In this document: piece by piece, positions 10,922 to 21,614 of the stretch
Layout of the letters: every line of letters begins with the position of its first letter
Position numbering within the stretch: position 1 is the stretch's first letter
Source: Mastigamoeba balamuthi
Lineage: Eukaryota > Evosea > Mastigamoebida > Mastigamoebidae
Reading direction: 5' to 3'
Length of the DNA stretch: 64,000 nt
Assembly: GCA_902651635.1 (NCBI GenBank)
Contig: CACRSC010000012.1
Coordinates: 573,911-637,910 of the forward strand
Notes under the pieces: generated by a model
Database searches by the model: none
Seen by the model: only the letters and a program-made list of their open reading frames with translations
What the model was told of the DNA's origin: nothing
Position numbers and translations under genes: made by a program

Positions 10922-11049
10922 GATCGGCTGCTCGCAGGGCACGCAGTCACCGTATAAAGCGGAGCTCTCGTGGGCGGTCAATTGGGTCGGGTAGCCTCTT
11001 GGCGATGTCGTAGGGAGGGTTCCAGAAATACGCGGTAGTCCTGAGAAGG

Positions 11050-12036
11050 TCAAAACATGGACGACTTGATCTGCTGGAGCTCGGACTTCATCGCCATGAC
11101 GCCATCTGCGATATCGGAATCCTCCTCACACGGAGTCAACTGAACAGATGTTAGTGCTTGCCCTTGTCGTCAAACTTCGTGACGGACCGCGAGGTGGATA
11201 CACGCAGGCTCACCCGTAGAGATATGCGAACGGGAATGCCGATGGCTTGGCTCAGGTCGCGGGCAAGCTGGGCAAGGAACACTTTGAAGCCGTCACTCCG
11301 TATGCCAACTTGGCTCGGCACAGTAACACGGAGAACGACTCCTTCCGATGAGGGCCATTGGGTGACTGGAGTGGAGATTGGCGGTGTGCCGTCGGCAGGC
11401 CGGATTCTATGGTCGTACGAGATGTACTCCGGTCTGAAATGTGCACAGCTCGAGTTGGCCAGCAGTCAGGATCGCAGCAGACGCAACTTGCTGAAGCTGA
11501 AAAGTTGAGACAACATGCACAGTCACACGCGCACCCCTTTCCGCACCTTGAGCCTTGCCTCCCAGTCTCGGAAAAAGAATGTGCTTGGCCTCTCCAGTAC
11601 TCGAGAGCGTCCGCGGGATCAATCCCGGCGCGCCCACCAGGGGCAGTAAGTTGCCCGGAGTGAGCCCCTGTTTGCTCACCACTCTGTCGAACTCGACCTA
11701 ATAAACGAAGGACGGGCTGAGTGAAAAACGCCCACAACCCTCGTTCAACTGAACCTGGTAGAAGTCGAACTCGCCTCGGAGTTGCTCTCTGCTTAGTGTG
11801 GGAGGCACATGGAGACGCCCGGTGCGCAGGTAGTCCAACACGGCGCCAAACGCGATGGGGGAGCGGTCGACAAAGAGCCTTCCGTCCTTGTCCCGAAGGC
11901 CTTCCAGCCCTGCCGAGGAGCCTGAGTTCGAGTACTCGACCAGGCGCGTCAGGAAGTTGGGCCCGTGGGACTGCAGCGTCGTCAACGTGGTCGCAAACGC
12001 GGTGCCACCAACGTTGAACTCCACTATTCTCTCCAT
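11050..12036 (-). CDS. BTB/T1 (KCTD-like) domain protein, paralogue B
   Basis: ATG at 12036. Residues 1-100 form a T1-type BTB domain (IVEFNVGGTAFATTLTTLQ, then DRSPIAFGAVLDYLRTG), as in KCTD proteins, which tetra- or pentamerise and often act as Cul3 adaptors. Three introns are needed. After splicing the protein continues with GIDPADALEYWRGQA, then a C-terminal beta-rich domain (PVTQWPSSEGVVLRVTV, FLAQLARDLSQAIGIPVRI), and ends KSELQQIKSSMF. Each part aligns with the neighbour at 12207-13246, so they are tandem duplicates about 170 bp apart. Confidence 0.75.
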
Positions 12037-12206
12037 CGTAGCGGGGCCCGTGGGCGTTGGGATGTTGTGCAAAATGTGAACCGAAAAAGCGCCAGTGACG
12101 CCACACAAATTCGGGACGCGGAGTATCCACCACAGATTTTAGACCACGGCAGTGCAGTACTGGCGTTATGGATGCGGCATAGTGCTCGCGACCGTAGCCA
12201 GAGTAA

Positions 12207-13246
12207 TCACTCGTGTATTTTGAAACCGTAGAGCGAGCCCTTCTTGAGGAGTGCCAGAATGCTATTGAGGTCTTCCCTAACCGATCCAGGCTCCTCCGGG
12301 GCAACCTGCAGTCGTTTCATCCGACGGGTTTGAGTCGATAGCGTGTGCTGTTATGCAGACCTCCAGGCTGGCACTGTCGATGATGTGGATGCCGCTGACG
12401 CCGCAGCTTCGGCTGCCACGTACTCTGATCCCGATAACCTCGCCCAGGGCACGTGCGGCCTCGCTGAGGAACACGCCAAACACGGAGCCGCCGACGGGGA
12501 GCCACACAGGAACGAACACCTGCAGTATGTCCGCTCCCACGATCGACGGCCACTCGCTGGCCGCAGTGTCGCGTGTCACCGTCGAGGCCAGTGCCGCGGT
12601 GGCGCTGCGCGACGTGGTGGGGTTGGCGAACGTGCAGACGTCCTGGTCCCCAGCCCTCAGCAGTCTCGCTGAGGCTGCGCGCTGTGAGAGGGAGACCGCA
12701 GTGAGGCACGTAGGGTCGGGAATGGCCTCTGAGGGTCACCTTGAGGAACACCGACCAGTGAGCAACGAACACTCGCGCCTGGCCTTTCCAGTACTCCACC
12801 ACGTCCGCCGGCTCCACCGTCGCTGCTCCCTCGATCACCTGCTCCGGCTGCGGCAGAGAGGCGATCGGCCTCAGCTCGCTCTCGGCAGGCGCCTCGATCT
12901 GCCGGGCGGGTGGCCAGCGACCGGGTCAGCGGACCAGGAGGCGGCCAGGCCGGCGACGAGCTCGTACCTGGTAGAACTCAAGCTCGTCGAGCAGCTGCTC
13001 TCTGCTCAGGGCGGGGGGCACGTGAAGGTGCCCGCCGCGCAGGTAGTCGAGAACAGCTGCGAAGGCGACGGGAGAGCGGTCCACGAAGGGCCTGCTGTCC
13101 TTGTCTCTCAGGCAGCCGAGCCCCGAGGTGGGCGAGTTCGAGTAGTCGAGGAGGCGCGTCAGGAAGTTGGACCCGCGCGACCGCAGCGTGGATGCCGTGG
13201 TCGCGAACACGGTGCCGCCCACGTTGATCTCCACGATGCCCTCCAT
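12207..13246 (-). CDS. BTB/T1 (KCTD-like) domain protein, paralogue A
   Basis: ATG at 13246. The BTB/T1 domain (IVEINVGGTVFATTASTLR, then DRSPVAFAAVLDYLRGG) is followed by exons giving VEPADVVEYWKGQARVF, the C-terminal domain (SIVGADILQVFVPVWLPVG, FLSEAARALGEVIGI) and an acidic/helical end (APEEPGSVREDLNSILALL). Introns with donors GTACGAGC, GTGACCCT and GTACGTGG rejoin the frame and match the exon order of the tandem paralogue. The C-terminal domain is not one I can name. Likely an oligomeric adaptor. Confidence 0.78.
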
Positions 13247-13372
13247 TCGTTTGATTTGTTCGGTTGGCCGCAGATATCCCAGCGGATTGGATTGCAGCCC
13301 ACAAGGCAGATTTATAGGGGTTGGCGGCAGACACTCGACGCGAGAGACCATTCTGCTCGCTTTCTTGGGCGC

Positions 13373-14878
13373 TTATTCCCTAACAAACACAAAGGCCGCG
13401 TAGAGCGAGAACACAGCCATCTGCTCTGGCAACACCTTGCCTTTGATGGACTTGCTGAGGAAGTCCGAGTACGAGTGCTTGAACTCCGAGTAGAAGTCCT
13501 GCATGTTCCATACATCAGCGTCCACGAGCCCCTCATCCCTCGCGACCCTGCAGCGAGCGTGCGCTCTCGCGTGAGCACTGCGAGGATGCTCGCACTGAAC
13601 GGCAACACTCACCTGAGGAGCGTCGGGAAGTGCACAAGGGTCTCGGTCGTGTGCTCCTTCTCGTCGACGATGAAGTGGAAGCGCGACCCGTAGTGCATGA
13701 ACTCGCCGGGGAACTGCAACTTGAACAGCGCTCCCTCTCCCTTCTTCACCGACTGCATCCTGTGGAGGTTGTGTGAGATCCCTTAATGCAACGCGGGGTC
13801 ACTTGCCACAGTGCCGAGCTGTCCATGACAACGCCAAAGAACCGGCCTCCCGGCTTGAGAAGCGACGCCACGCGCCGCATGAAGCACCTGGCTCTGTCCT
13901 GGCTCTCAAACGCGCGCTGCAGCCCGTCGAAGCAGCACACTGCATCGTACTTGCCGTCCGGCCACTGTCCGTTCTGAGAGGGCAAGGGCACACACACTGT
14001 CAGCCTCGGCGTGGCGTGATTGTGAGTGCTGCCATGCCATGTGCCATCTTTCGGAAGGCTATTGCATTCTCCACCACCCTGCCCACAAGATAGCAACCAT
14101 CGCAGCGCCTCCATCGATAGGCTTTCCCGGAAGCCTGGCTTGCTGAAGCCCGCTTGCTCGAGCTCTGCAGCCGTGGCTCGGGGGCCTCTGTCGCTGCACA
14201 AGCGACAGAATCCACTGCTGCTGGCCGTGCCACACGTCCAGCCGCTGTTCAGAGGCAATGGCCAAAGACCCCAAGCCACAGCTGCAGCACTCGAGCTCGC
14301 GGACTTCAGCATCCCGGCCCAGTCATCGTTCCTTGCGCGCCCATGGACAGCTGCACTAGGAAGCATCGACTCTTGCCGCTCGGTGGAGCAGAGCAGAGCG
14401 CGAGTGGTGCGCAAGAGTGCAAGTGGCCGTCGGCATATGGCGGATGTTCCCGACTGTGCCATCGCCATAGAGCTGTGCCATTGGCATTGGCGTTGGCGTA
14501 GCGTTCGTCGTGCAGCACCAGCACGGGCCCCTCTGAGGCCGGGAGAGGAGGAGGAGGAGGAGGAGAGGGGCACGGAATCACCTGCAGGCACGGATCGCTG
14601 GCAAAGAACGACGAGGGGACCTTCGGCGCCCTCGCGGCCCACCTGGACTTGCACTCGGAGAGCGCGGGCTCGGAGGGGTCGACGGCCGTGTAGAGCACCG
14701 GCCTGATGCGCTCGATTTTCCCGATCTCGGCGCCCGAGCCGCAGTAGAGGTCGCAGACGGACGAGACGCCGGGCTCGACGCACAGCGAGACGAGCACCTC
14801 CTTGGCCCAGACGGAGAGCTGCTTCGCCTGCCAGATCTTCGTCCTGTGGCCCGCGGGGACCGCGCTGCTGCCCTGCAT
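13373..14878 (-). CDS. RNMT: mRNA cap guanine-N7 methyltransferase (RNMT/Abd1-like)
   Basis: Transfers a methyl group from SAM to N7 of the cap guanosine. Exon 1 carries the N-terminal cap/SAM region (RTKIWQAKQLSVWAKEVLV; SAM loop VCDLYCGSGAEIGK). After a long intron of about 0.6 kb comes CFDGLQRAFESQDRARCF and VASLLKPGGRFFGVVMDS, typical of this family. The last exons give GEFMHYGSRFHFIVDEKE and a C-terminal helix ending VFVRE. Introns GTGACCCC and GTGAGTGT fix the frame. It is divergent from the F-box gene with only 87 bp between the two ATGs. Confidence 0.88.
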
Positions 14879-14965
14879 TGGCGGGGAAGTGTGCTGCGCG
14901 GGAGAAGATACGGGGATCTGATTCCTCGCGGGCAGGAGATTCGGGTATCTTGGGGGTCATACCGG
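14879..14965. promoter_or_regulatory. Compact divergent promoter
   Basis: Only 87 bp separate the ATG codons of the cap methyltransferase and the F-box gene, so both 5' UTRs and any core promoter must fit here. No clear TATA box. Confidence 0.5.
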
Positions 14966-16002
14966 ATGGACGCACTCTCGGACGATTGCTGGGGCTTCAT
15001 TCTGCAGTTGCTCGACGCAGACGCGCTGGCGTCGTGCTGCCGCGTGTGCCGCCGCATGCGCGAGCTCTCCTCCCGCGACTCGCTCTGGCGCTCGCTCTTC
15101 GCCGCGCGTTTCGTCGGGTCTCCGCTCGCCGCGCCGCCAACGGCCTCGTACCGCTCGCTCTTCTCCGACTGCGAGCTTGGGCGGGGCTCCGTCGCCTGCC
15201 AGGTCATCAGCAGGCACGCGGGGCCGTACCGCTACGACGGCGGGCACATGCTGAGCGCGGTCAACGCGGCGGCGACGTGGGACAGGGCCCGGGGCCTGTT
15301 CCTCGTGCAGTACACGCCCCGAGTGCCCGGCCAGCCCACGGGGCCCCAGATGCCCGAGTACGTCGTCCGCGACAAGCTGCGCGCGGTGCCCGGCGACATC
15401 GAGGGCCTCGACGCCACGGCGGGTGCGCAGCGGGCGGCCGCCCTCGGTGGTCTCCCCTCTCCCACTCCCTCGTCCTCGCTGACCCCCGTTCTCCGGCCTT
15501 CTGTGTCGGGGCCAGTCGTGTTCCAGGAGGGCGCCTACGAGAGCGGGCAGGAGGTAGAGATACAGTACAGGTTCAACCCGCAGGACGAGTTCCAGTGGTG
15601 GAGGGGGTTCGTCCACGAGGTCTCCCGACCCGACGGCAAGCGCCGCTGTGAGCTCGCTGTGCTCTCCCGACTCGAGTCTCAGTGTCGGCCTTTCCCCTCC
15701 TCGCAGACATCAGGGTCTGCTTCCCGCAGTACGACGAGGGCTCTGTGTGGTGGTCCGTCATCGTCGTAGAGGGGTCGGAGAACAACAGCGTCGGCGACGG
15801 CGTGTCCGAGCTGGCGTCGGTGGGCGGCATCAGGAAGGTGCGCCCGGAGGAGTCGGCCAGGTGGGCCTTCTGGTTCCAGCGAGCAAAGAAAACGGGATTC
15901 GAGCTCTCCGTGGCAGAGGACGGGCCAGAGCCCGCCTGGGACGAGGCCGAGACTGCCGAGCAAAAAAAGGCAGAGCCCGACGGAGGCAGCCAAGTCGCGT
16001 AG
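14966..16002 (+). CDS. F-box protein
   Basis: Residues 1-45 are a textbook F-box (LSDDCWGFILQLLDADALA, CCRVCRRMRELSS, DSLWRSLF). Two introns (phase 1, near 15452-15518 and 15651-15709) join it to a C-terminal domain with Tyr/Trp-rich motifs (VEIQYRFNPQDEFQWWRG; IRVCFPQYDEGSVWW) that recalls the substrate region of some plant F-box proteins. The end is acidic and Lys-rich. Probably an SCF substrate receptor; the substrate is unknown. Confidence 0.8.
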
Positions 16003-16219
16003 AGGAACGGAAACAAGGGTCTTATGCATCTCAGCAGCAAATAAAGCAAGGGGGTTATCAACGTTTGATGGCCTATTCAAAGTAATAATGAGTGATTGTT
16101 ATGCTAGTCTGTTCGTGGCGGGTGAAAACAAAAGAGAAGTGGGAGAGACGGGTGAGCGTTGTCGCTGGTTGTGTGTTGTGTGTTGTGTTATGTGTGAGTG
16201 TACTGTCTGTTGACAGGGT

Positions 16220-19200
16220 TCAACTGACCAAGAAGAACCGCGCGATCTCGACCGTGTCGATACAGAAGAACGTGAGCGAGAACACGAGCAGGTGGCGTGA
16301 CCTGCCGCCGCTCATGTACCCGAAGGCACACAGTAGCGCGGCCACCGTGAGCGACGCCACGAACAAGGACCGTACAACATAGAACCCGGTGGTGCGGAGC
16401 CCGTTCTGCTCCACCTGCTGCGTCTTGTCCGACTGCTGCGTAGTGGGCTCCTTCAGCAGCCCGGGCGACGTCAGGCAGCCGACACTCACGATCACCAGGA
16501 CCATCACGAGCCCGACGACGAGCACCGAGTTGCGCGCCCACCACGACATGTCCCGGTTGCGGCACGTGAGTCCCCACGACATCTGCGGCCTGACAGTGAT
16601 GACCGTCCCCGACGACGACGTCGACTGCGAGTCGTCCGAGCACGAAGACGACGTGGTGTCGACGACGATCTTTGGCGGGATCGGAAGCAGGTGCTGCATG
16701 TCCGACTCCATGTGCGGAGGCGTAGGCGGCTGGGACTCCGGGGGCGTCGACCCCTGCGACGAGGGCTGCGAAGAGGGTTGCGACGGCGGCGCGGGCCCGA
16801 GCACCGGCTTGTGCAGGCGCTGCTGCGGCTGGTCGCTCCTCGGCGTCTCTGGTATCGCGTTGAGGAACGCGTGCAGCTGCGGGTTGCTCGCGAGGTCGCA
16901 GGGGAACCTCCCGTCGTCCGTCGGGATCAGCGTGCTGGCGCCCATCGACAGCAGGAGCTCGGCCCTGTTAGGAACTGTGTCAGTACGATAAATTCACAGT
17001 TGGGGGCTCCTGGCGCACAGCTGCATGTGCCCGTAGAAGGCGGTGTAGTGCAGGGCAGTGAACCCGGCGCAGTCCGACGCGTTGATGAGATCCTGGCCTC
17101 CCTGCCTCGCCAGCCACGTCGCGAGCGACGTGTAGCCGCGGATGGCAGCGTAGTGCAGTATCGTCCTCTCGGTCTCGCCGTCCTGGAGCAGCAGGTTCAT
17201 CTCGAAGTTCGTCCGCGTCCTCTGCGCCACCGAGAGCGCCCTCAGCAGGAGGCTCTCGATCGGCAGCTGGTAGCCCGTGTTGCCGCCGCTGTTGCTGCCG
17301 GGCTGCTGCTGCGTCACGGAGCTCGTCCGCGTGCTCTGCACGATGGAGAGCGCGACCTGCCTCGGGTTGTCGACCCTCCCGGTGAGCTTCATGCCGACCA
17401 GCTGCAGCGCGAGCGCGAACAACTTCATGTCGCTGTCTGCGATGTCACAATGTCAGGTCTCTGCGGTTGCTGCTGGCTCTGCGCGCTGCTGCGCACCATC
17501 CTTGTACGTGAAGGTGGGGTTGCTGTTGTCAGAGGACACCCGCCCGTCCACCGTGACGAGTACCGTCCCCTCCTGCGTCGCAGGCGGCAGCGTGCACATC
17601 AGCGTCCCCCCGTTGCCCCACGACTGCGTGTCCGTCGCGATGTAGGGGCCAAAGTGCAGCCGCTGCCCCGCGCTCAGGTCGCAGCCCGCGGCCATGATCG
17701 TGATCCCGCCGGCGACGGGGCCCGAGGCCGGGGCGAGCTTGAACAGCTTCGGCTCGGCGACGGCGACCGGCTGCGCAGCCAGGGGCGTCGGCGAGGACGA
17801 GGGGGCGCTCGCGGGGCACTCAGAGGCCATGTCGTCCTCTGCCGAGAGCAGGACGTCGTCCGTGTCGAGCCTCTGGCGCTTGGCCTTGCGGCGGTCGCCC
17901 GTCTTGTGGTCGTCGCGGACCATGATGGGCTCCGAGACGGCCGTGGCGACGACCTCGCCCGTCGCGGGGTCCGTGAGGGCGACGCGCAGGCAGAACCCCG
18001 CGCGCTCGTCGTGGTGCGAGCAGTAGCAGCGCAGGCGCAGCGGGACGACGGCCTGGTTGTCCTTGAGCTGCCGTATGGGGTCGCAGCAGAACACCACGAC
18101 GCTCGACGACACCGGGCAGCACGCCGGCGAGTCCTCGAGCGACGGTGTCTGCGACATCGCGCCCTCCTTCTTCACCGCCATCTTCGTGCGCTTGCGCTCG
18201 GCCGACCTCGCCTCGCGCGAAATGCACGCCGAGCAGCATTCCACCTCTGTGGGCCCCAGAGGCCGCGCCACCCGCGCCACACAGTCAGGCAAAGCAGAAG
18301 CACCAACAAAGCAGCCCGAAAACCGGAAAAGCCGGCACTCCACTGGAGTGGAGTGGCGGGTGACGTGTGACGCAGACACGTAACGGGCTGAAAAATAGTT
18401 TTTCGCCCGGAAATTCGAACGCGGCAAAAAAGGGCGGCATTGCGTGCGGGAGAGAAGCCGGGAACAGTGGGTGTATGGGGAGCAGGGGAGTTACCTCTGT
18501 GCGAAGGGTCCGAGGCACAGAAGACGCCCAGGGTGAGCCGCAGGGACGTCGCGTGCTCGGCCCAGGTCTTGGGCGACGCCGGCGACGTGCACAGCTCGGG
18601 CGGCAGCGCGACGGTGCGCCAGGTGCGCGAGGCCGACGCCGCGTCCGGCGCCACCACGCGCGTGAGGACCAGGCCGAGCTTCAGCTGGTTCTCCACCCTC
18701 AGCGCTTTGCGGCCAACTGCGGTGGGGGGTGGGGGGTGGGGACACGCAACGACGGCGAAATTGAGCATGCCCAAAGAGGGCAACGTCTCGGTGGGAAAAA
18801 AAGCACAGGATCGCCAAGAAACGGAGCCCGAGCCACTTGTTTCGGCAGCAGACATCGACGCGGGGGCTTTGGCGGGCTTTTGGCCCCACACGATCACTTC
18901 ATTACATTCTCGCCCCCACGCCCCCCCAAAAACACCAAGCGGGGGAAATAGTATCGGAAGAATGACGGAATGGAAGTATTCCCCTTTACACACAGACCCC
19001 TCGCACGCCCGCGCTGCCACCGCAGGGCGACCACGCAAGACAAGGAAGGGGGAGGGGTCGGCTTGCTGTTGTTGCTTTGCTGTGCTGCTGCCGAGGGGGG
19101 ACAAAGGCGTGGCGCTGATGTAATAAATACTCGGGCGCACCTCCAGTTAGCCGCAGGACGTGCGACGTGGGCACCGTGGGCACGCCGGCGACGGGGACCA

Positions 19201-19405
19201 TCGCGCAGTGCTCGGCCGAGTGCTGCGTCGACTCGGGCGCGCAGGACGCCTGCGCGGGCGAGCACTGCACCTCTGGCGCGGCGGCGGCCTGCGCGGGCAC
19301 CGCGTCGGGCGTGTCGACGAGGAACGCGCTCGCCAGCGGCTCGAGGGGCTCGTCGCCCCACCCGTAGTCGGCGTCGCCCGCGAACCCGAACTCGTCCGAG
19401 AGCAT
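16220..19405 (-). CDS. Membrane-tethered IPT/ankyrin transcription factor, Mga2/Spt23-like
   Basis: ATG at 19405, five exons with in-frame junctions. Exon 1 is acidic (MLSDEFGFAGDADYGWGDE), like an activation domain. Exon 2 is a Rel-like segment (ALRVENQLKLGLVLTRVVA). Exon 3 has the CSACISREARSAERKRTK motif and PIMVRDDHKTG, typical of yeast Mga2/Spt23, followed by an IPT/TIG domain (LAPASGPVAGGITIMAAG). Exons 4-5 carry ankyrin repeats (RTILHYAAIRGYTSLATWL; GFTALHYTAFYGH), a Pro/Ser-rich spacer and 2-3 C-terminal membrane helices. In yeast the factor sits in the ER membrane and is released by ubiquitin-proteasome processing when unsaturated lipid is low. Similar sensing here is inference. Confidence 0.82.
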
Positions 19406-20369
19406 TGGCACAAGAAGCTCCTGCTGCGCGCGTGCCTGCCGGAGGGGAGAGGGCTTTGCGGCTGGTTGCTTTTGGGGGGCTCTGTGGGCGAAACGGGGCA
19501 GATATGCCGGGGTGCTTATTTTCTTGGGGCCTTTTGGGGGTCTGGGGCAGTGCACCAAACATGCGGGGTCAGCGAAATTCTACGATTTTCCTGTCACGCC
19601 GTTCGCGCTCCCCCGCGGCCCGATTCCAGCGCGTCTGGCGCGGTGCTGCGAACGCGGTGATGATCGGAGTGCTCGATCCCAGGTCCCTTTTTCCCAGCCG
19701 GTTTCGTTTTGCCGCATGAGGTGGCAGTTAAGTGAACGGGGTCCGAACCGTTGTGCACACAGCGCAATCAAGAGTGCGCAGCAGGAAGAGACCACCCCCC
19801 AATTGGTCCGTGGCTCGCTCTCAAGAGGTTTCGCAGAAATGGGCAATCCGGAGTCTGCGCGCAGATACAGTCCCATGGCGCCTTTTTTGCTCTGCTTCTA
19901 CTTGAACACACTCGATCTGGTATCTCCCAGACAGGCTCCCATCTTCGCAATGCTTGAACTTCGCAGGGTAGCCAGCAGGTACTCGCGTGCTGCGCTCTAG
20001 CGACAATCCGGACGTCGCCATTCATGCGCATCTGCTGCCAGGACCGCTGTCTCCATGCACCCCTTGCGGTTGCGGGCATGTAATTCTACGAAAAAAGTGT
20101 GGGAAAACGCCACTCACCAAGTCAGTAAACCACTTACGGTACAGTCACGCCCTTTTCCATGTACGGGCACAGGGGCGATCACGCAAACCAAGCGCGGCGA
20201 CCCGCCGAGAGCTCGCAGATGCGGTAGCCGCCACACGGCGCGGGCTCTGTTGTACTCTAAGCTGTATTGGCTGCATCTTCGGGGGGGTGCGTGTGGATGA
20301 CAGTCGCTGCTAAGCGCATCAATCAGGGGGAGATAGAGTGGCGGGGCATACTGGCCTCCCCGGCACTTC
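19406..20369. other. Intergenic, no gene recognised
   Basis: Upstream region of the Mga2-like gene and 3' flank of the pyrophosphatase gene, nearly 1 kb. I found no convincing exon, tRNA or repeat. Confidence 0.5.
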
Positions 20370-21396
20370 TCACAGCTTCGCCTTGGGGGCCGTCTCGGCC
20401 ATGTGCTCCTTGTAGTCCTCCATGGCGAGGTTGATGACCTTGAGCGCCTCGTCCCTCTCGTACGTGAACCTGAGCTCGCTCGCCGTCTTCCACCCCGGCG
20501 GCATCTTGTACGTCAGGAAGTAGTGCTGCAGGCGCTCAATGATGCTCTGCGGCGCGTCGCTCAGCGTCCGCCACCCGTGGAAGAACTCGTCCTGCGCCAC
20601 GTAGGCGATGATCTTGTCGTCGGCCTCGCCCTTGTCGATCAGGCACAGGCCCCCGATCGGCACCACGCGCACGATGAAGTCGCCGTGGCTGATCGCCCTG
20701 TCGCTCAGCACGCAGACGTCCAGCGGGTCGCCGTCCCCGCGCTCCACCCCGGCGTGCTGGGCGATGCGCTTGCCGCAGTAGGTCTGCGGGATGAAGCCGT
20801 ACATCGACTGCGGTCCCCCCCGTGTGTGCCAGTCAGCAAAACACAAATCGACCCTGGGGGCGGCACGTGAACGCACGGGCGTGACGTTCGAGTACTTCTG
20901 GGGCCTGTCGACCTTGAGGAAGCCCGACACTGCAAGCACGAGCACGAGCACCCCCCGCCCGCAGCACGTGAGCGCCGGTTCAAACTCCCGAGGCAAGAAA
21001 GCAAAGCGGGGAGGAGTTTTTCTCCAAGGCCAAAAGCCTCATAGTAGACACGTGTACCTTTATCGAGCTCAAACTTGACCGTGTCCGACGGCACAATCTC
21101 GATGTACGCCGTCACCACGTTGGGCGCCTGGTCTCCCACGGGCAGCCCTGCTCGCGGTTTGTGAGTGGGGGCCCCCGCTCCCTGAATTCGTGAGGCGCAC
21201 CGTGCCACGGGTGGGCCCTGTAGCGGTACGTGTCGGGTATGGGAACTTCGATGCGTGTGGCCCCCACCGGGTACGACGGCTGCGCCGGAGCGTCCCCCTT
21301 GAGCGGCGTCCCCGCGGCGCGGGCTGTGTCCACGGTCCCGGGCTCCGCCACGTTCGTCGCCGCTGCCGCTGCTGTGGCTGCTGCTGTGCTCTCCAT
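20370..21396 (-). CDS. Family I soluble inorganic pyrophosphatase
   Basis: Hydrolyses pyrophosphate to two phosphates, pulling biosynthetic reactions forward. ATG at 21396 after an Ala-rich leader. Four exons rejoin as HPWHGLPVGDQAPNVV, VKFELDKVSGFLKVDRP, SNVTPSMYGFIPQTYC and the metal-binding signature GDGDPLDVCV. Further Asp/Lys active-site residues (DKGEADDKIIA) are present. Length is normal. The protein ends in AKL, which fits a type 1 peroxisomal targeting signal. Donors are GTGCGCC, GTACACG and GTGCGTT. Confidence 0.92.
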
Positions 21397-21614
21397 TTTC
21401 ACTCTTATTTCTGTGTCTAAAATCTGGCTCCGATATTTGCTGCTTATGTGCCTACGTAACAGGAATTCAATCAAACAGGGAAAATTCCCGTAACGGCCAA
21501 AACAAAACAAAAATCTGTCCGCCTGTGCGAGAGATCTGCGGGAGATCTGGGGGCTATGCAGAACCGTCGAATTACAGTGTTCGTTAAAGAAAGCTTTAAG
21601 TGACAAGTGTGTGG

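Noticed and set aside
11050-12036. BTB paralogue B as a broken pseudogene
   Set aside because: A first reading gave apparent frameshifts and a stop, but placing introns by phase (donors GTTGTG, GTGCGG, GTGAGC) gives one open protein that matches paralogue A throughout.
13990-14580. Several long frames between cap-methyltransferase exons
   Set aside because: They lie in the large intron; composition is not protein-like on either strand.
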